8,334 bases of DNA from Treponema sp. Lineage in GTDB: Bacteria > Spirochaetota > Spirochaetia > Treponematales > Breznakiellaceae. This document shows positions 4,839-8,334 of this stretch, in pieces. Position 1 is the first letter of the stretch; every line of letters starts with the position of its first letter. The stretch lies in the NCBI GenBank assembly GCA_031258265.1, contig JAIRNB010000107.1, forward strand, positions 1 through 8,334. The letters are read 5' to 3'. The notes below the pieces were generated by a model. That model worked only from the letters and a program-made list of their open reading frames with translations. It ran no database searches and was not told the DNA's origin. The translations under genes and the position numbers were made by a program.

Positions 4839-5525
4839 TTAATATTTTTCTTTTATGTCCACGTTTTCCAGACCCTTGATGGACTTGAGGGCCCGGAGAA
4901 GCCGGCCTATGTCCGTGGCGCTGGGGAATCCGACCAGGAGCCTGAGTTTGGCCCCCTTCTGGTCAAAGGCCTGGGCCACATCCACGGTCAGGACCCGTAC
5001 CCCAAAGGATTTGACGGTGTTTATCAGATCGGTAATATCCGGAACGCCGTTTTTAAAACTGAGTTCCAGAGTCTTGTTCCGCTCGGCGGGGAAGATTTTG
5101 AATTCAAATTTACCGAGTCCCCAAAGGGCTATCAGGGCGAGGCCCTCGGTGACGGCCGCCGCCAGGTACTGTCCCGCGCCGATAGTCATGCCCACCGCGG
5201 CGATAAGCCACAGGGAGGCGGCGGTGGTAAGGCCCCGGACATTGTTACCAAGCCGGATCATGGCGCCGGCCCCCAGGAACCCGATCCCCGACACCACCTG
5301 GGCGGCGATTCTGCCGGGGTCTCCGTTCCTGGGCTGACTAAATTCCTGGGGCAGCCAAATGGAAAGGATCATCAGCAGGGTAGCCCCCAGGCAGATGATC
5401 ACATGGGTCCGCATCCCCGCCACCTGCCGCCGGCTTGCCCGCTCAAAGCCGATAATAACCCCCGCCGCAAAACTTAAGGCCAGGCGCACTACAATATCTA
5501 CTTCGGTTAAAAAAGGATTAGTCAT
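4839..5525 (-). CDS. MgtC/SapB-family inner-membrane protein, 228 aa
   Basis: The N-terminal 140 residues are the hydrophobic MgtC domain, with about four or five membrane segments starting near 9-27, 40-58, 73-92 and 99-117. Family signatures are GFERASRRQVAGMRTH (26-41), GIGFLGAGAMI (80-90) and RGLTTAASLW (97-106). Residues about 150-228 form a soluble tail that fits the ACT-like domain of longer MgtC proteins. MgtC proteins are tied to growth at low magnesium and, in some pathogens, to inhibition of the F-type ATP synthase; which applies here is not visible. AGGA lies five bases before the ATG. It is third in the operon, 44 nt after deoD, and the gap has a GC-rich CCCC/GGGG pairing. No magnesium-sensing leader was recognised. 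The family call is firm; the role is not. Confidence 0.92.
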   Translation of the reverse strand: MTNPFLTEVDIVVRLALSFAAGVIIGFERASRRQVAGMRTHVIICLGATLLMILSIWLPQEFSQPRNGDPGRIAAQVVSGIGFLGAGAMIRLGNNVRGLTTAASLWLIAAVGMTIGAGQYLAAAVTEGLALIALWGLGKFEFKIFPAERNKTLELSFKNGVPDITDLINTVKSFGVRVLTVDVAQAFDQKGAKLRLLVGFPSATDIGRLLRALKSIKGLENVDIKEKY

Positions 5526-5569
5526 GGGAATCCTGTGTTTCCGCAGCCCCGGCCCCTGTTTCGGCGGGG

Positions 5570-6274
5570 TTAAGATATGGCCGTCTCCAGGGCTATTTCC
5601 ATCATCCTGGTGTAGGATTTTTGCCGTTCCTGGGGACTGTCCTCCTCACCCGAGATAAAACTATCGGAAATGGTAAGCAGGGCCAGGGCTTCCCGGCCGT
5701 ATTTAGCCGCCAGGGTGTAGAGTTCCGCGGCTTCCATCTCCACCGCCAGGACCCCGTAAGCCGCCCAGAGCTTCCAGTCATCGGGATCGTCACCATAGAA
5801 AATGTCGGAGGAGACAATGCTCCCCACCTTGGGTTCCCAGCCCCTGGCCAGGGCCGTATCGTAGGCGGTCTTAACCAGGTTAAAACTGGCCGTTGGGGCA
5901 AAGGTTCTCCCCTTAAAACGGAGGGCGTTGGCCCCCGAGTCGGTACAGGCGGACATGGCGATAACTATGTCCCGGAGCTTTAATTCCTTTTGAAGCCCCC
6001 CGGCGGTACCGATACGAATGGCCCGCTTGACCCCGTAATCCTTAAAGAGTTCATTTACATAAATTGATATTGAGGGAATCCCCATCCCCGTTCCCTGAAC
6101 GGAGACCCGCCTGCCCTTGTAGCTCCCCGTGTAACCCAGGATGTTCCTCACATCGGTGTAAAGAACCGGCTGATCCAAAAAATTTTCCGCCACGAACTTC
6201 GCCCGCAGGGGATCGCCGGGCAGTAAAACAGCCTCCGCAATTTCCCCCGGCTTGGCGGCAATATGAAACGACAT
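5570..6274 (-). CDS. deoD: Purine nucleoside phosphorylase, DeoD type
   Basis: A 234-aa cytosolic enzyme that splits purine (deoxy)nucleosides with phosphate into base and (deoxy)ribose-1-phosphate, for purine salvage and pentose use. It aligns nearly without gaps to E. coli DeoD (239 aa). Seen at matching numbers are H4, G20 in the LLPGDPLRAKF block, R24, R43 in DVRN, R87, E179-M180-E181 in VEMEAA, D204 in ISDS and R217 in ERQ; these cover phosphate, ribose and base binding and the Asp/Arg acid pair. Position 90, Ser in E. coli, is Thr here. The start is the ATG at 6274, with AGGAGG four bases upstream; the frame is open to 6328 but those 18 extra residues lie inside the MFS gene and are unlike the family. 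It lies 8 nt after the MFS gene, indicating coupled expression. Confidence 0.97.
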   Translation of the reverse strand: MSFHIAAKPGEIAEAVLLPGDPLRAKFVAENFLDQPVLYTDVRNILGYTGSYKGRRVSVQGTGMGIPSISIYVNELFKDYGVKRAIRIGTAGGLQKELKLRDIVIAMSACTDSGANALRFKGRTFAPTASFNLVKTAYDTALARGWEPKVGSIVSSDIFYGDDPDDWKLWAAYGVLAVEMEAAELYTLAAKYGREALALLTISDSFISGEEDSPQERQKSYTRMMEIALETAIS

Positions 6275-6278
6275 GCTC

Positions 6279-6284
6279 CCTCCT
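6279..6284 (-). promoter_or_regulatory. Ribosome binding site of deoD overlapping the MFS stop codon
   Basis: AGGAGG on the minus strand shares two bases with the TAG stop of the MFS gene and is four bases from the deoD ATG. Ribosomes ending on the transporter gene are therefore placed at the deoD start, which supports tight co-translation and fixes the deoD start. Confidence 0.85.
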
Positions 6285-7665
6285 ATTTCTGTGGTTCCCC
6301 TGCCTTCACTCCACCCATGGTAAAACACGCGGCCAGCATACAGAGGCTTCCGAATATGAAGATACCCCAGAACCCGGCCAGATCGATGATAAGCCCGGTT
6401 ACCGGAGGCGCCAGAATAGCGGCGCCTTGGCTGAAAGTATAATACAAGCCGGTATATATGCCCATATTCCCAAAATTGGCTATCTGCCAGAGCATGGGAA
6501 AGGAGTTCACCGTAACCCCGATCCAGACCGCGCCGTAAAGGAACATCAGTACCAGGAAGATCCCCAGGGCCCCCGAAGGACCAAGCCCGGCCCTGGCCCC
6601 CAGGAAACCGCAGATGGGGATAAGGGCCAGGATAGCGGCCAGAAAAACCAGACTTATCCTGATAAAACGCCTTCTCCCCAGCCTATGGGCCAGGTAGCCG
6701 CAGGGGACCGCCATGATTACGCTGGAAATCCCCGCCACCCCCTGCGCCAGGGCGGCGTTCCCATCGGAAACCCCCATAGTTTCCACCAAAAAGAGCCCCA
6801 GGAAAGGTTTCGCCCCTTCATAGGCGGTAAACCAGAAGAAAATCGAAAGGAGAATCCGGGCCACACTGGCGTCTTTCCGGGTATTTCCGGCCCCGATTCC
6901 GCTCTCCCGCCCCGTTCCAGCCTCCAGCCCCGCCCCCGGAGCTTTATCCAGGCTTCCGTCCCGGCTTTCAGCGCCAAAAATCTGCCGGATCGAGCGCAGA
7001 ACCGGGACCCTTTCTTCGGATTCCCCGGTTTTTTCCGGCAGTTTCTCCCTTACAAAGGCCAAAAGGACCAGTACCGCCGCAATGATACCTAGGGACGCGA
7101 TATTAAAAGGCAGAGCCCCCTCAAAAAAAGCCCCCAGCGGCGAGGGAACGCCGATTAACCGGGCCAGAAACAGGGTACTCACGATAAGTCCGATACCCCC
7201 CATCATGTTGATCACCCCGTTGGCCTCGGAACGGTAATCCCCCGGAATAGTATCGGGCATCAGAGCCACCACCGGGCCCCGCACGGAGGTTTTAAAAATA
7301 TTAAAACAGAAGACAATCCCCAACAGGGCAGGCAGGGACCAGGAGGCCATAGGGGGAATAAGACTAAAAAGGAGGGCCGCCATGGGTAGTTCCACCAGGA
7401 TAAAAGGCATCCGCCGGCCCAGCCGGGTCCGGGTCCGGTCGCTCCACACGGAAATCACCGGGATCAGAAACAACTGGAGGATATTGTCCAGAGTCATAAT
7501 CCCCCCCACCGCGGCGTTAGACGAAAGGAAGCGCCGTAAAAAAATAGGAACATAAGTATCGTAGAGGGGGTCCATAAGCCCCATTGTAAAAAAGCCAAAC
7601 CCAATAAGAAAAGTGAGCCCCATGTACCTTCGGAAACCCCGCTCGCCGGTCCCTGCTTTGTCCAT
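6283..7665 (-). CDS. MFS transporter, GPH/SLC45-like sugar or nucleoside symporter, 460 aa
   Basis: An integral membrane permease with about twelve membrane segments, six on each side of a hydrophilic loop at about 205-268. The loop between segments 2 and 3 holds WSDRTRTRLGRRMPF (74-88), the signature of cation-coupled sugar symporters of the GPH/SLC45 kind. MPDTIPGDYRSEANGV (136-151) is another block I associate with bacterial SLC45-like members. A second-half echo, LAHRLGRRRFI, lies at 325-335. The central loop is longer than needed and Gly/Ala/Glu-rich at 230-262. AGGAG five bases ahead of the ATG fixes the start. As first gene before deoD it may import a nucleoside or pentoside, but the substrate cannot be read from the sequence and SLC45-like members mostly carry sugars. 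Confidence 0.9.
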   Translation of the reverse strand: MDKAGTGERGFRRYMGLTFLIGFGFFTMGLMDPLYDTYVPIFLRRFLSSNAAVGGIMTLDNILQLFLIPVISVWSDRTRTRLGRRMPFILVELPMAALLFSLIPPMASWSLPALLGIVFCFNIFKTSVRGPVVALMPDTIPGDYRSEANGVINMMGGIGLIVSTLFLARLIGVPSPLGAFFEGALPFNIASLGIIAAVLVLLAFVREKLPEKTGESEERVPVLRSIRQIFGAESRDGSLDKAPGAGLEAGTGRESGIGAGNTRKDASVARILLSIFFWFTAYEGAKPFLGLFLVETMGVSDGNAALAQGVAGISSVIMAVPCGYLAHRLGRRRFIRISLVFLAAILALIPICGFLGARAGLGPSGALGIFLVLMFLYGAVWIGVTVNSFPMLWQIANFGNMGIYTGLYYTFSQGAAILAPPVTGLIIDLAGFWGIFIFGSLCMLAACFTMGGVKAGEPQK

Positions 7666-7707
7666 TATTACTCCTTTCCGCCCATACGGGAGCCTGTTTG
7701 AGAACTG

Positions 7708-7713
7708 ATTATA
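7708..7713 (-). promoter_or_regulatory. Putative -10 box of the MFS-deoD-mgtC operon
   Basis: A perfect TATAAT on the minus strand lies 42 bp before the MFS start, placing a transcription start near 7700 and giving a leader of roughly 35 nt. No good -35 hexamer is found 16-18 bp upstream, so the promoter would need an activator or be weak; the call rests on the -10 alone. Confidence 0.45.
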
Positions 7714-7776
7714 GCCTATATCGCGGGCTTAGAGGTCCTTTTTGCGTATATTTCGTATACAGGGTATTTGGGCGCA

Positions 7777-7795
7777 TCCGGCCCTTCGGGCCGGA
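7777..7795. repeat. Head-module hairpin, copy C
   Basis: TCCGGCCC and GGGCCGGA pair perfectly around TTC. It occupies the position held by the AT-flanked TTTTTGCGTGC stem in copies A and B, with the neighbouring sequence GGGCGCA and CCGGGC unchanged. Confidence 0.75.
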
Positions 7796-7866
7796 CCGGG
7801 CTATCGCTGCAATTCCTCAGCCCGCCTGCGGCGGGCTTCCGGTATTTCCGCTCTATCCCTTGCGCT

Positions 7867-7898
7867 GCCCAAAAATGGCATCCATGCCATTTTTGGGC
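7867..7898. repeat. Perfect 32-bp palindrome, copy C
   Basis: GCCCAAAAATGGCAT and its complement flank a central CC. Compared with 3525-3556, the bases that differ in the left arm are matched by complementary differences in the right arm. Confidence 0.8.
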
Positions 7899-8157
7899 TG
7901 GAACAAAAGCTGCAAAAACGTAAGCATTTATCACAGCCGGCATCCTGCCGGCCAGGCTGTATATTAGATAATGTGGCACCGCATAGCGCCAGTGATTCCC
8001 CAGATATGAGCAATGCGGCCAAGCTTTAGCTGAGCCTGCGGCAGGCAAGCGCAGCTTGTTTATTTGATAATGCGGCATGGCTTAGCGCCAGAGACTGCCC
8101 CAAAATTGAAAAATGCGTCCCAGCTTTAGCTGGGGCAGTGCGCGCAGAGCACGCGCG

Positions 8158-8183
8158 GCCCAACGCGCTCTTGCGCGTTGGGC
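8158..8183. repeat. GCCCAACGCGC hairpin, copy C
   Basis: An 11-bp perfect stem (GCCCAACGCGC with GCGCGTTGGGC) around TCTT. It is the counterpart of 3825-3849 with one compensatory pair change. Confidence 0.8.
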
Positions 8184-8334
8184 TGGAACAAAAGCTGCAA
8201 AACGTAAGCATTTACCACAGCCGGCCCCGCGGCGCGCCCGCCCGCCTAAAGACGGGCTTGCATTTGGCCGGGATAAATACAGTTGCCGTGCGCCGGGCGG
8301 GTGTTACATTTTTTCCTTAACACGCCCTTACCAG

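Larger units (their letters stand above)
7666..8334. other. Gene-free region upstream of the MFS-deoD-mgtC operon
   Basis: It contains the operon ribosome binding site and promoter-like -10 (7708-7713), a short GTATA/TATAC hairpin (near 7746-7760), then copy C of the long repeat to the window edge. Open frames on both strands, including a minus-strand frame at 7716-8078, cross palindromes and have no domains, so none is called. Confidence 0.6.
7766..8334 (+). repeat. Long structured repeat, copy C, truncated by the window edge
   Basis: Same order as copy A: head module (7766-7866), palindrome (7867-7898), an ACAGCCGGC/GCCGG hairpin segment (from about 7932), tandem units (7970-8035 and 8069-8135) and the covarying hairpin (8158-8183). 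A second round restarts with GGAACAAAAGCTGCAAAACG (from 8184) and follows 3887-4039 of copy A to the last base. It lacks the TACGT..ACGTA stem of copy A, where GGCTGGAACAAAAGCTGC occurs instead. It begins about 50 bp upstream of the operon -10 box. Confidence 0.8.

Noticed and set aside
5526..5569. Magnesium-sensing leader ahead of the MgtC-family gene
   Set aside because: The gap is only 44 nt with a simple GC pairing, too short for the known mgtA/mgtC-type leaders.
6064..7092. Plus-strand open frame of 342 codons
   Set aside because: It lies wholly opposite deoD and the MFS gene, both of which have clear family homology; its Pro/Arg/Gln-rich, patternless product is typical of antisense shadow frames in GC-rich DNA.
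7716..8078. Minus-strand open frame of 120 codons within repeat copy C
   Set aside because: It is a translation of the repeat; the corresponding frame is not kept in copy A, and hairpin swaps would scramble it.
8158..8183. Integron attC-like core (GCCCAAC ... GTTGGGC matches RYYYAAC and GTTRRRY)
   Set aside because: The two boxes are only 12 bases apart, too close for attC, and the counterpart in copy A (GCACAAC) breaks the consensus while keeping the hairpin.

Overview
The window reads as a spirochaete chromosome segment, most like the gut-dwelling Treponema group. The basis is a short XRE regulator of a type I associate with those genomes, moderately GC-rich DNA, and long gene-free stretches packed with structured repeats. 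There is no phylogenetic marker in the window, so this placement is an inference. All protein genes and the one tRNA are on the minus strand; I found no credible plus-strand gene.

Layout from left to right. 1-328: no gene, with three strong hairpins in a row. 329-652: a 107-aa XRE-family HTH regulator, standing alone. 653-1137: no gene, several hairpins including a perfect 15-bp stem. 1138-3290: two tandem, overlapping paralogues of the DUF2156 / phosphatidylglycerol-lysyltransferase C-terminal family, each carrying the same four-cysteine motif. 3291-4417: a large repeat-rich region ending in a 23-bp duplication of a tRNA 3' end and a bidirectional terminator. 4418-4501: tRNA-Leu(CAG) with its own promoter. 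4502-4838: hairpins and an inverted copy of the repeat head. 4839-7665: a three-gene operon transcribed in the order MFS transporter, deoD, MgtC/SapB-family membrane protein. 7666-8334: the operon promoter and a second copy of the long repeat, which runs off the window edge.

The MFS-deoD pair looks like a functional unit: a symporter-like permease followed 8 nt later by purine nucleoside phosphorylase, with the deoD ribosome binding site overlapping the permease stop codon. This suggests uptake of a nucleoside or related sugar and its phosphorolysis, although the transported substrate cannot be read from the sequence. The MgtC-like gene follows after 44 nt and has no obvious link to that job.

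The most unusual content is the long repeat (3384-4135 and 7766-8334, with an inverted partial copy at 4715-4819). It consists of conserved linkers joined to hairpins. Between copies the hairpin sequences change while base pairing is kept, which suggests that a folded RNA or DNA element is being maintained.
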